From: Natrialbaceae archaeon
GTDB lineage: Archaea; Halobacteriota; Halobacteria; Halobacteriales; Natrialbaceae
Direction of reading: 5' to 3'
NCBI GenBank assembly: GCA_003552325.1
Contig: PUKM01000145.1
Coordinates: 1-13,902 of the forward strand
Length of the DNA stretch: 13,902 nt
Shown here: piece by piece, positions 1 through 9,500 of the stretch
How positions within the stretch are numbered: the first letter of the stretch is position 1
How the letters are laid out: each line of letters starts with the position of its first letter
Position numbers and translations under genes: made by a program
Notes under the pieces: generated by a model
Told to the model about the DNA's origin: nothing
The model's database searches: none
Seen by the model: only the letters and a program-made list of their open reading frames with translations

Positions 1-37
1 CTCGGTGTATGGCCCCCTGTCGCGCACCTTCGCATCG

Positions 38-43
38 TTTAAG
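38..43 (+). promoter_or_regulatory. Probable TATA box of proS (TTTAAG)
   Basis: The hexamer TTTAAG lies in otherwise GC-rich sequence and is centred about 27 bases before the ATG at 68. In haloarchaea the TATA box sits about 25-28 bases upstream of the transcription start, and many transcripts begin at the start codon. The spacing therefore predicts a leaderless proS mRNA and supports 68 as the start, rather than the in-frame GTG at 5. Confidence 0.6.
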
Positions 44-67
44 AGCGCGCTGGCAGACTATCGAGGT

Positions 68-1555
68 ATGAGCGATAACTCACAGGAACTCGGTATCACC
101 GAGTCCAAGTCGCACCGACCTGGCGAGTGGTACGCCGAAGTCGTGCAAAAAGCCGGACTGGCAGACTACGCCCCAATGGGCGGTTTCATCGTCACCAAAC
201 CCCGAGGCTACGCTCTCTGGGAGTCCATCCAGGACGCCCTCGATGGCTGGTTCAAAGAAACCGGTGTCACCAACGCCTACTTCCCGATGTTCATCCCCGA
301 GAGCTATCTCGAGCGCGAGAAAGACATCGTCGAGGGGTTCGACCCGGAAGTCGCCTGGGTGACCCAGGGTGGACACAACGAACTCGAGGAGCGCCTCGCC
401 GTCCGTCCGACGAGTGAATCCATTATCGCCCCGTTCATGGCCGAGTGGACGCGCAGCCACCGCGACCTGCCGATGCGGCTCAACCAGTGGTGTTCGGTCG
501 TGCGGTGGGAAGCCACCGATACGAAGCCGTTCTTCCGGACGAAGGAGTTCCTCTGGCAAGAAGGACACACGGCCCACGAAACCGACGAAGAGGCCTGGGA
601 TGAGGTCTGGACTCGTCTCGAGCAATACGAGCGCGTGTACCAAGAAAAGCTCGCGATCCCTGTGTTGAAAGGGAAGAAGCCGGAACACGACAAGTTCCCC
701 GGTGCGGACACCACGACGACCGTCGAGTGTTTGATGCCCGACGGGAAATCGGTCCAGGGTGGGACCAGCCACCACCTCGGCCAGAGCTTCGCGGAGGCCT
801 TCGGGATCACCTTCGCCGACGAGGACGAACACGAGCGAACCGCATATACGACCTCGTGGGGGCTCTCCTGGCGGGCACTCGGCGCCCTCATCATGACCCA
901 CTCGGACGATCAGGGGTTGGTCTTGCCACCGACTATTGCGCCAACGCAGGTCGTCATCGTGCCCATCTGGCAGGAAGACACCGAATCGGAAGTGCTTGGG
1001 TACGCTGGTGAAGTCGCCAAAGCGCTCGAGGATGCCGGCTTCCGCGTCGAACTGGACGACCGTGACGAGCGCAATCCCGGGTTCAAGTTCAACGAACACG
1101 AACTTGAGGGCGTTCCCCTCCGCATCGAAATCGGGCCGAACGAGGCTGCGGACGATGAGATCACGCTGGTCCACCGGCCGGACAACGAGAAGATCACAGC
1201 GGATCGCACTGATCTCACGAGCACGGTCGACAGCCACCTCGACACGATCTACGACAAACTCTACACTGCCGCCGAAGCAACCCTCGAGGAGAACATCCGA
1301 ACGGCAGACAGTCCCGAGGAGATCATGGGGACGATCGGTCGTCATGGCGGTTACGTAAAGGTTCCGTGGTGTGGCGATCAGGCGTGTGAAGAAGTGATCA
1401 AAGAGAAGGTCGCTGCTGAAATCGTGTTCCAGCCACTGGCCGAGGAGGGTCCTGAGACGGATGGGACAGCCAAACCCCCTGCAGATGACGACGCGACGTG
1501 TACGATCTGTGGTGAAGCCGCGGACGAACTTGCGTACTTCGCACGGACCTATTGA
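68..1555 (+). CDS. proS: Prolyl-tRNA synthetase, archaeal/eukaryotic type
   Basis: A class II aminoacyl-tRNA synthetase that charges tRNA-Pro with proline in the cytoplasm; 495 residues, usual for the archaeal short form. Visible motifs are RPTSE at residues 113-117, the motif 2 region from R146-x-E148 through R157-TKE160 to a GHTAH stretch, and motif 3 around GLSWRALGAL with R269. An anticodon-binding domain follows, beginning near APTQVVIVPIW. The C-terminal domain typical of archaeal and eukaryotic ProRS has four likely zinc ligands (C435, C440, C478, C481), and the chain ends in the conserved tyrosine. There is no bacterial-type editing insertion. The reading frame stays open upstream to a GTG at base 5, but the extra 21 residues look unrelated and a TATA box fits a leaderless start at 68. 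The stop is TGA, followed by a 291-bp gap, so it is probably transcribed alone. Confidence 0.95.
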   Translation: MSDNSQELGITESKSHRPGEWYAEVVQKAGLADYAPMGGFIVTKPRGYALWESIQDALDGWFKETGVTNAYFPMFIPESYLEREKDIVEGFDPEVAWVTQGGHNELEERLAVRPTSESIIAPFMAEWTRSHRDLPMRLNQWCSVVRWEATDTKPFFRTKEFLWQEGHTAHETDEEAWDEVWTRLEQYERVYQEKLAIPVLKGKKPEHDKFPGADTTTTVECLMPDGKSVQGGTSHHLGQSFAEAFGITFADEDEHERTAYTTSWGLSWRALGALIMTHSDDQGLVLPPTIAPTQVVIVPIWQEDTESEVLGYAGEVAKALEDAGFRVELDDRDERNPGFKFNEHELEGVPLRIEIGPNEAADDEITLVHRPDNEKITADRTDLTSTVDSHLDTIYDKLYTAAEATLEENIRTADSPEEIMGTIGRHGGYVKVPWCGDQACEEVIKEKVAAEIVFQPLAEEGPETDGTAKPPADDDATCTICGEAADELAYFARTY

Positions 1556-1846
1556 CCAGATTCGTGGAAGCACCACTACGGTTGTGAATATCTCACGAAC
1601 CTAATTGCTTAGCCCATCAATCGATACGACTGTAGCCGTGAGTAGTGTGTGTGGTGTTCATCCTTTGTGGTGGGCACTACGTGCCTCTGACACCTTTCTG
1701 TAACCTCTCGAAACCGACTCATAGCAAAGAGGTACTCAAATCCGAGTTTCTGTACTACCCCATGAACATAATATCCTAGTATGTGTATATAATACCCTTA
1801 GCCATTATGGAGTAACCTCTTATGCAAGTGTTTCACCAATACTGGT
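1556..1846. other. Spacer between proS and gltB
   Basis: These 291 bases hold no convincing gene, tRNA or structured RNA. They are clearly richer in A+T than the flanking genes, most of all in the last 90 bases where the gltB promoter lies. Short hairpins are possible: GGCAC/GTGCC with a 3-base loop at 1673-1685, and GTAGTG (1642-1647) with CACTAC (1675-1680). Neither is followed by a T run, so I do not call a terminator. The 9-mer GTAACCTCT occurs twice (1700-1708 and 1812-1820). One of only three CTAG tetramers I saw in the window is here, at about 1776-1779. Confidence 0.6.
1768..1797 (+). promoter_or_regulatory. gltB promoter region with tandem ATAATAYCC elements
   Basis: The sequence TATATAATA (1786-1794) is the best TATA box before gltB. 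It predicts a transcription start near 1815 and a short leader of about 30 bases. A related AT-rich block lies just upstream. The two share the 9-mer ATAATA(T/C)CC, at 1768-1776 and 1789-1797, exactly 21 bp apart, or two turns of the helix. They could be tandem TATA boxes, or a TATA box plus a regulator site on the same DNA face. The TATA call is moderately sure; regulation is inference. Confidence 0.5.
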
Positions 1847-4800
1847 ATGCAACAGCCACACCGAGCGTCATCCATCCACCAGCACGCGGGTCTCGCTGAC
1901 CCTGCGGATGAACGCTCTAACTGCGGCGTCGGTGTCGTCATGGATCTTGATGGAGAATCGAGCCACGATATCGTCGCCGACGGTCTCGAATTGCTCATCA
2001 ACTTAGAACACCGGGGAACCACTGGTGCAGAGAAAGCAACCGGTGACGGCGCAGGAATCATGGTACAGACGCCGGATAGCTTCTTCCGTGCAGTACTTGA
2101 TGTCGCGCTTCCTGAGATCTACGCCGCGGGATCGATTTTCTTTCCACCCGATGCCACTGCCCGATTGGACCTCATCCAGGTCGTTGAGACGACCCTCGAG
2201 CGCTACAACCTCGAGGTCATAACCTGGCGAGATGTCCCAACGGATAATGAAGGGTTGGGGGCGACCGCCCTCGAGTCAGAACCTGACGTGTGGCAACCGT
2301 TCGTCGCACCTACCGATGAAATCGACCGCGAAACGTTCGACCGTCGCCTCTACGTCGCCCGTCGGGCGATCGAGAACGCGATTGCAGCGGCCGACATCGA
2401 AGGCGCAGACCGGTTTTACGTCTGTTCACTCGACTCGAAAACCGTTGTCTACAAGGGTCTCCTCAAAGGGGTGCAGGTGCCGACGTACTACGAGGATTTA
2501 ACTGACGAGCGCCTCGAGTCGGGGTTCGTCCTGGTTCACGAGCGATTCTCGACGAACACACTCGGAGCCTGGCATCTCGCCCACCCGTACCGCAACATCG
2601 TCCACAACGGTGAGTTCAACACCATCCAGGGGAACGTCAACTGGATGCGTGCCCGCGAGACGGACCTCGAGAGCGAGGTTATTGAATCCTGTCTCGAGAA
2701 TTGTGAGGAGACGGACGCCGTCGACCGGATCAAACCGGTGATCAACGATCCGGACCAGTCCGACACTGCGAGCGTCGACAACGCCCTCGAACTCCTCCTC
2801 CAGGATGGTCGTGACCTGGCCCACGCACTCCGGATGCTCGTCCCCGAAGCCTGGCGCGGAGACGACTCGATGCCACAGGCCCGCAAAGACTGGTACGACT
2901 TCCACGCCTCGCTGGTCGAGCCCTGGGACGGCCCAGCACTCGTCGCGGCGACCGATGGTGAACGGGTCGGTGCCGTCCTCGACCGGAACGGGCTTCGACC
3001 GTGTCGGTACGACGTCACCACCGACAACCGGTTGATCGTCGCTAGCGAAGCTGGCGCACTCGAGACCCCACCGGAAAAGCTGGCCGAACGCGGACGGCTC
3101 CAGCCGGGACAGTTGTTCCTGGCAGACCCCTCAGAGGGGCGCGTCATCCCCGACGAGGAGGTCTTCGACGAGCTCGTCGACGACCGCTACGGCGAGTGGG
3201 TCGCCACTGAACAGGTCCACGTCGACGACATCGTCGAAACGACCGCGAATGCCCCACAACACGCCGTGGAATCGCTCCGGCCTCACCAGGCGGCCTTTGG
3301 TTACACCTTCGACGAACTCGAGAATATGATCGAGCCGATGACCCAAAAGGGCAAAGACCCTGTCGGTTCGATGGGGGACGATACGCCCCTGTCAGTGCTC
3401 ACGGCGTTCAACCGGCCACTCTTTTCGTATTTCAAACAGCTGTTCGCGCAGGTGACGAACCCTCCACTCGATTACATCCGAGAGGAACTCGTCACCTCCC
3501 TCGAGTCACGCGTTGGAAACCAGCGAAACTTGCTCGCCGAGTCCCCAGCCCATGCCAGACAACTGGTCGCCGATTCGCCAATTCTAACGGACGCACAACT
3601 CGAAGCGGTGCGCTCCTGTTCGGCGAACGATATTACGGCAACCACCGTCGACATCACCTACGAGCGGTCAGCACTCGAGACGAACGCAGACGGAACGCCA
3701 ACCGGCGAGGCACTCGAAGCCGCCATCGAACGAGTTCGTTCCGATGCGGTCGACGCCATCGAGGCCGGCCACGACATCGTTATTCTCTCGGATACGGCAG
3801 TCGACGACGACCGGATTCCCATTCCGAGCTTACTCGCAACCGGTGGCGTTCACCACCACCTTGTCCGCGAGGGGCTTCGAAACCACGCCGGAATCGTCCT
3901 CGAGTCGGGAGACCCCCGGACGGTTCACCAGTTCGCCACCCTGATCGGCTACGGTGCGGACGCGATCAACCCCTACCTGGCCTACCAGACGATCGAAGAC
4001 GTCACCGCCGGCCCGGACGGTGCCGATATCGAAGTCGCTATCGACGCCTACGTCGGTGCAGTCGAGGACGGCATCCTCAAAACGATGGCGAAGATGGGGA
4101 TTTCCACGGTCGAAAGCTACCAGGGAGCCCAAATATTCGAAGCCGTCGGGCTCGATTCGAATCTCGTCGCGGAATACTTCGAAGGGACCGAAAATCGGAC
4201 CGAAGGGATCGGCCTTGGCGAGATCGAGGCCGACCTGCTCGAGCGGCACCGGACGGCCTTCCCCGAGACCGACGGCGAAGACGAGCCAACACTCGACCGT
4301 CAGGGAGAGTTCGAACACCGAACGGGGGGGATCCATCACCAGTGGAATCCACAAACCGTCGGCACGCTCCAGCAGGCCGTCAGGTCGGGTGATTACGAAC
4401 GGTACAAGGAGTACGCCGTCCAGATCAACGACCAATCGACCGAGCTTCAGACGCTTCGTGGCCTACTCGAGTTCGACTCCGACCGCGAGCCAGTTCCAAT
4501 CGACGAGGTCGAACCAGTCGCAGATATCGTCGAACGGTTCTCAACCGCTGCGATGAGCCTCGGAAGCCTTTCACCAGAGGCCCACGAGAACAACTCCGTC
4601 GCGATGAACCGTATCGGGGGGAAATCCAACTCCGGAGAAGGTGGGGAGCCACCGGAACGGTTCGACACCGAACGCGAGTGCAACGTCAAGCAGGTTGCCT
4701 CGGGACGATTCGGGGTGACGAGTACGTACCTCTCGAGTGCAGACGAGATTCAGATCAAGATGGCCCAGGGGTCGAAACCCGGTGAAGGTGGACACCTTCC

Positions 4801-6460
4801 AGGGTCGAAAGTCAACGAAATGATCGCCCACGTTCGAAAATCGACACCCGGCGTTGGCCTCATCTCGCCACCACCACTGCACGACATTTACTCCATCGAG
4901 GACCTGAAACAGTTGATCTTCGATCTGAAGTCGGCGAACGAGTCCGCGGATATCAACGTCAAACTGGTCTCTGAGGCCGGCATCGGCACGATCGCCGCTG
5001 GTGTCGCCAAAGCCAACGCCGATGTCGTCCACATCTCGGGCCACTCCGGTGGTACCGGGGCGTCTCCACGGACCTCGATCAAACACGCCGGACTCCCCTG
5101 GGAACTTGGCCTGGCAGAGGCCAACCAGATGCTCTGTGCAACGGGGCTGCGTGACCGAATCCGCGTCTCTGCCGATGGCGGACTAAAAACCGGCCGAGAC
5201 GTGGCCGTCGCCGCACTCCTCGGGGCCGAAGAGTACATTTTCGGCACGGCCTCGCTGGTCGCAGAAGGGTGTGTGATGGCCCGCCAATGTCACAAAAACA
5301 CCTGCCCGGTCGGAGTCGCGACCCAACGTGAGGACCTTCGCAAACGCTTCCCCGGTGAACCAGAACACGTCATCAACTTCATGACGTTCATCGCTCAGGA
5401 ACTGCGCGAGATCATGGCCGAACTCGGATTTGCGACCGTCGAGGAGATGGTCGGCCAGGTCGACATCCTCTCCCAGCGGACCGATGTCGACCACCCGAAA
5501 GCCCGAACGGTCGACCTCTCGGCAGTGATCGCCGAACCCGAGGGTGACGTCCGAACGAAAATCCGTGAGCAGGATCACGAACTCGAGGAGCATCTCGACA
5601 GAAGTCTGCTCGCCGAAGCCGAGGAGGCAATCACGACGGAACATCCACTCGCACTCAGTTCGGGGGTTACCAACGTCGACCGTGCCGTCGGAGCGATGCT
5701 CTCGAACCGGATCACCAGCGAGTACGGCGAGGCCGGGCTTCCCGAAGACTCCCTCACTATCGACCTCGAGGGAACGGCCGGCCAGAGTTTTGGCGCGTTC
5801 CTCGCCACTGGCGTCTCGCTCCACCTGACTGGGAGCTCGAACGACTACGTTGGGAAGGGGCTATCAGGTGGAAAGATCACGGTGAGAACGCCCGAAACCG
5901 TCGCCTACGACCCGAGTGAAAACGTCGCCATCGGCAACGTCGCGCTGTACGGCGCAACCGGTGGCGAGCTGTACGTCAATGGCGTCGCTGGTGAACGGTT
6001 TGCCGTCCGTAATTCCGGTGCAAAAGCGGTCGTCGAAGGCGTCGGCGACCACGGCTGTGAGTACATGACCGGCGGCGTCGTCGCCGTCCTTGGCGACACG
6101 GGCACCAACTTCGCCGCCGGGATGTCCGGCGGTGTTGCCTACGTCTTCGACCCCGAGGACGCCTTCGAGCGAAAAGCGAACACCGGGATGGTCTCCCTGT
6201 ACGATGAACTGGACGAGTCCGACGAGGCGATGCTTCGTCGGCTGCTCGAGAACCACGTCGCCTACACCGGCTCCGAGCGCGGACAGGAATTGCTCGAAAA
6301 CTGGGAGTCCGCACTCAAGTCCTTCGTCAAGATCATGCCGGATGCCTACTACCAGGCGATCACCGAGGACGGTCGTGACGACGTTCGGGGAGAGCTACCT
6401 GGCTCGCCTGGCTCCGCTTTCGACGCGGATTCAGCCGGATACGCGGCGAGCGACGACTGA
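1847..6460 (+). CDS. gltB: Glutamate synthase (GOGAT), large subunit
   Basis: Makes two glutamates from glutamine and 2-oxoglutarate, completing the GS-GOGAT route of ammonium assimilation in the cytoplasm. The 1537-residue length fits GltB and Fd-GOGAT (about 1,500). The N-terminal class II glutamine amidotransferase domain begins at C26 (SNCGVGVV), the expected nucleophile after removal of a 25-residue propeptide. The FMN synthase domain starts near 903 (SLGSLSPEAH, then KSNSGEGGE at 926-934) and includes GHSGGTGASP around 1065-1074. Cysteines 1142, 1148 and 1153 have the C-x5-C-x4-C spacing of the [3Fe-4S] site. A GXGXG beta-helix domain follows, with GKGLSGG at 1336-1342. No gltD is adjacent. 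The electron donor is uncertain: a haloarchaeal GOGAT has been reported to use ferredoxin, yet the long ferredoxin loop of cyanobacterial enzymes is missing between 934 and 946. ATG 1847 is the only start that places C26 correctly. Confidence 0.95.
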   Translation: MQQPHRASSIHQHAGLADPADERSNCGVGVVMDLDGESSHDIVADGLELLINLEHRGTTGAEKATGDGAGIMVQTPDSFFRAVLDVALPEIYAAGSIFFPPDATARLDLIQVVETTLERYNLEVITWRDVPTDNEGLGATALESEPDVWQPFVAPTDEIDRETFDRRLYVARRAIENAIAAADIEGADRFYVCSLDSKTVVYKGLLKGVQVPTYYEDLTDERLESGFVLVHERFSTNTLGAWHLAHPYRNIVHNGEFNTIQGNVNWMRARETDLESEVIESCLENCEETDAVDRIKPVINDPDQSDTASVDNALELLLQDGRDLAHALRMLVPEAWRGDDSMPQARKDWYDFHASLVEPWDGPALVAATDGERVGAVLDRNGLRPCRYDVTTDNRLIVASEAGALETPPEKLAERGRLQPGQLFLADPSEGRVIPDEEVFDELVDDRYGEWVATEQVHVDDIVETTANAPQHAVESLRPHQAAFGYTFDELENMIEPMTQKGKDPVGSMGDDTPLSVLTAFNRPLFSYFKQLFAQVTNPPLDYIREELVTSLESRVGNQRNLLAESPAHARQLVADSPILTDAQLEAVRSCSANDITATTVDITYERSALETNADGTPTGEALEAAIERVRSDAVDAIEAGHDIVILSDTAVDDDRIPIPSLLATGGVHHHLVREGLRNHAGIVLESGDPRTVHQFATLIGYGADAINPYLAYQTIEDVTAGPDGADIEVAIDAYVGAVEDGILKTMAKMGISTVESYQGAQIFEAVGLDSNLVAEYFEGTENRTEGIGLGEIEADLLERHRTAFPETDGEDEPTLDRQGEFEHRTGGIHHQWNPQTVGTLQQAVRSGDYERYKEYAVQINDQSTELQTLRGLLEFDSDREPVPIDEVEPVADIVERFSTAAMSLGSLSPEAHENNSVAMNRIGGKSNSGEGGEPPERFDTERECNVKQVASGRFGVTSTYLSSADEIQIKMAQGSKPGEGGHLPGSKVNEMIAHVRKSTPGVGLISPPPLHDIYSIEDLKQLIFDLKSANESADINVKLVSEAGIGTIAAGVAKANADVVHISGHSGGTGASPRTSIKHAGLPWELGLAEANQMLCATGLRDRIRVSADGGLKTGRDVAVAALLGAEEYIFGTASLVAEGCVMARQCHKNTCPVGVATQREDLRKRFPGEPEHVINFMTFIAQELREIMAELGFATVEEMVGQVDILSQRTDVDHPKARTVDLSAVIAEPEGDVRTKIREQDHELEEHLDRSLLAEAEEAITTEHPLALSSGVTNVDRAVGAMLSNRITSEYGEAGLPEDSLTIDLEGTAGQSFGAFLATGVSLHLTGSSNDYVGKGLSGGKITVRTPETVAYDPSENVAIGNVALYGATGGELYVNGVAGERFAVRNSGAKAVVEGVGDHGCEYMTGGVVAVLGDTGTNFAAGMSGGVAYVFDPEDAFERKANTGMVSLYDELDESDEAMLRRLLENHVAYTGSERGQELLENWESALKSFVKIMPDAYYQAITEDGRDDVRGELPGSPGSAFDADSAGYAASDD

Positions 6461-6556
6461 ACCCGTTTGTTGTGCCGATTCATCGCTGCAACCGCACTCG
6501 CCCTGTGCGTACATCGTCAGTACTGTACAGTAGACCGTCTTGAAAGTGTACAGATC
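6461..6556. other. Convergent spacer with palindrome TACTGTACAGTA
   Basis: This gap separates the 3' ends of gltB (plus) and the helicase operon (minus), so termination signals for both should lie in or near it. I see no strong T-run terminator. It contains a perfect 12-bp palindrome, TACTGTACAGTA, at 6521-6532, and a partial copy of its core (TGTACAG) at 6547-6553, centred 23 bp away. GTAC occurs four times between 6509 and 6551. The palindrome could form a hairpin in RNA from either strand or bind a dimeric protein. Confidence 0.6.
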
Positions 6557-9500
6557 TTAGATTTCCGGGCCACACCCGAGTGAACGGTGTGGACACGAGC
6601 GGCAGTGATCACCCGGTCTCGTCTCAGCAAATACGTCCCTCTCGAGATCAGTCAGTGCCGAACGAACGGCCCCCCACGACGGTGCGTCCTCGAGCGAACA
6701 GAGGTCGACTCGCGGGCCATCGACGTCGCCAACGAACATGTAGCCGACGGCGTCGACTGAGACGCCGAACTGGCGCTCGAGCGCGTGGCCGTAGAGGGCA
6801 AGCTGTGTGGACTGTGTCGGGTCGCGTCGGCGACTGGTCGCTTTGTAATCGAGGACGACGAGCCGTCCATCTGGGGCGCGCCGAAGGCTATCGATCGAGC
6901 CGACAACTCGACCGTCCATATCCTCGATGGCGGCCAACGAGAACGGGACTTCCACACCCCACTGGTCCCACGCGTGAACTGGAGGGCCGATACCGTCGGC
7001 AGTGGCCTCGAAATACCGATCGATACACCGCTCGAGGACGTCGATCGCTCCCGCTCGGTTCCTCGCTCGAAGGCGTCGGGACGCGATTCGTTTCCAACTG
7101 TCGCTGTCGGTGATCTCTCGATAGTAGGCTTCCTCGGCGACCGCGTGAAATACGGTCCCGACGAGGCGTGGGGCAGCCACGCCGGGATCGGGTCCGTCGA
7201 CTGGCTCCACTTCGGACTCGAGCACCTCACTCCCACTCACCGGATCGTCGAACGCACTGACGACGTACTCCAGATAGTGTTTTCTTGGGCACGTCTCGTG
7301 ACTCTCGAGCGCGCTGTAGCTATGATGGACCATCGCCGGCGGCGTCCGGGGGTCGGCTGTGATCGCTCGGACTCCATCACACGAGAGCGACGACGTCTCT
7401 GGGATCAAGGCCGCACATCGGCGTTCTCGAGGAACCTCCACCGATTCGATCATCGGAGCCGCGTCCGCAGCCTCGAGTAGTATCCCCGTTCGAAGCTGTC
7501 GCCCAAGGCGGTTCGTCACGTCGATCGCGGCGTTCGAATCGAGCGTCAGAACGCCGTTGGGACCGCTGTAGGTCAGATTGCCAGACAGTTCCTGGGCGGA
7601 TCCCTCGAGTGCCTGCGTGTACTCACAAACGGTGTTCGGGTATCGCTCCTGAAGCACCTCGAACGCCGCCTGTAATTGACGCCAGAGGTCCATTCGCTCG
7701 CCGGCAGCTGACCACTGAATTGGGGACGCGAGGCACGCATCGACGAGAGAGGTGCCCAGAGCATCCTCCTCGCCGTCGTAGTCGTACGGTGATCCGAAGA
7801 CGAACAGATGGTTCTCAGCTCGTGTGAGTGCTACGTGTAACACGCGCCAGGATTCGGCGGCGGGCTCGGCGGCCAGATCAGCACACAGCGGGGACTCGAT
7901 CTCTGGGTCGAGGAGCGCCGATACCATCCGGTACCGGCTACTGTAGGCGTAATTCGACCTGACACACCACTCCTCTTCGGACAAATACGGGACCAACACG
8001 GTGTCGAACTCGAGCCCCTTCGCCTGGTGGACCGTCATCACGTCGACGGCGTCCGACGAGGTGGTCCCCTGCCGGTGCCCGCCAGCAGCCGTTCCCATTG
8101 CCCGTTCCAGGGCGTCGATAAACGCGGGTGACAGCGATTCGAGGACGTCGTCACCCGCGTACGAGTCGGCAAACCGTTCGATGCGGTCGAACGCCTGTCG
8201 GTCAGCCGCGTCGACGAACCACTCGAGGCGGGTTCGCGTTCGAAACTGACGGAAAAATGTCACAAGAGGCAACGCCTTGGCATCCGTACGGAGGCGCTCG
8301 ATATCACGACGTGCTGCCTCGAGTGCCTGTGCCCCTTCCTCGGTGTAAGAGGCACCGGGGTGTTCCCACGGTGCCGACTGGAGTCTATCGAGAAGCCGTT
8401 CGTCCCGTGTGGCCAACTTCTGTACATCGCTCGAGGGAACACGATATCGGAGCAAGAGCACCCGACGGAGATGGGCGTCAGCTGCTGGCGTGACGAGGAC
8501 ACGGAGGTACGAGAGTACGGTTTGTATGCCAGTGGAGATCGATCCCGACCTGGCACCTGGCCGTTCGAACGGGATCTGGCGCTCCCGAAGGGCCTCCCCG
8601 ACGGCATCGGCCTGTGCGTTCGTTCGTACGATGATGGCGATATCCGCTAAGGAACGCTCTGGGACGTCATCGACCGCACCGTTGATCAGTTGGGCTGTAA
8701 CGTTTCCGGCCTGTTCGGCAGGTGTCTGGCTGAGTTCCTCACTTTCGATTTTGAGAACCCGTTTTGTCTCGTCTGCCGGTTCGTCACGGCGGTATTCCTG
8801 AAGCGTCTTCGACTCGTACTCGCCGTACTGGCACAGATTCGTCAGGTCTAAGATTTCCTGCGGTGAACGGAAGTTTTCCTCGAGCGAGATCGACTCGTGT
8901 CCATCGTCTTGCTGACCGAGTGTTTGCAATCCCGTCGGGTCCGTCCCACGCCACCCGTAAATCGACTGATCGACGTCCCCGATCGCCACGAGTGACGGCC
9001 GATCTTCTCCACCTGTGAGCGCCCGAACGAGCCGGGTCTGCATCTGGTCTGTATCCTGGAACTCATCACAGTACACCTGTTCCCATCGGCCGACAATCTC
9101 CTCGGCGACGGCGTCGTCTTCGACGAGTTCGGTCGCCAACCCAACGAGCATATCGAAGTCGAGCGCGCCAGCTTGCTCGAGCGAGCGGCGATAATCGGCG
9201 TACACAGCGGTGTACGACCGAGCCTCCCGCAGGAACTTGACGTACTGTTCGAGTCGACCGATCGGTGTCTGCTCGATAGTAGCCGTCTGTTGCCGATACA
9301 GTTGATCACAGAAGAGAACCCGCGGGAGGTGCTTTGTCCGGGGATCATCGAGTGAGAGTCTCGAGCGAACACGCGTCACACAACCCTGGAGCGTGCGGAC
9401 GTACTGATCGATGTCTGAAACGACGGGGTGATCACGAAACGCGCTGGGTGCTTCAGCGATCTTCTCCCGACAGTAGGTGAGCCGGGTTCCATATTCGACC

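Noticed and set aside
5..67. N-terminal extension of proS from GTG at 5
   Set aside because: The extra 21 residues resemble no ProRS N-terminus, and a TATA box at 38-43 is correctly placed for a leaderless start at 68.
50..168. Direct repeat CTGGCAGACTA at 50-60 and 158-168, in the same frame
   Set aside because: Eleven bases, one copy upstream and one within the gene, with no flanking similarity; most likely chance.
80..1576. A 498-codon open frame on the minus strand opposite proS
   Set aside because: Long antisense frames are common in GC-rich DNA with this codon use. The plus strand encodes an unmistakable prolyl-tRNA synthetase, and the antisense translation has no recognisable domain.
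1561..1599. Inverted repeat TTCGTG / CACGAA just after proS
   Set aside because: Six-base arms 27 bases apart with no supporting T tract; expected by chance in a spacer of this size.
1673..1685. Hairpin GGCAC-TAC-GTGCC as a proS terminator
   Set aside because: The stem is only 5 bp, lies about 120 bases past the stop and has no T run; archaeal termination mainly uses T-rich tracts.
3830..4435. A 201-codon antisense frame within gltB
   Set aside because: Shadow of gltB codon usage; no motif, no promoter and no ribosome site.
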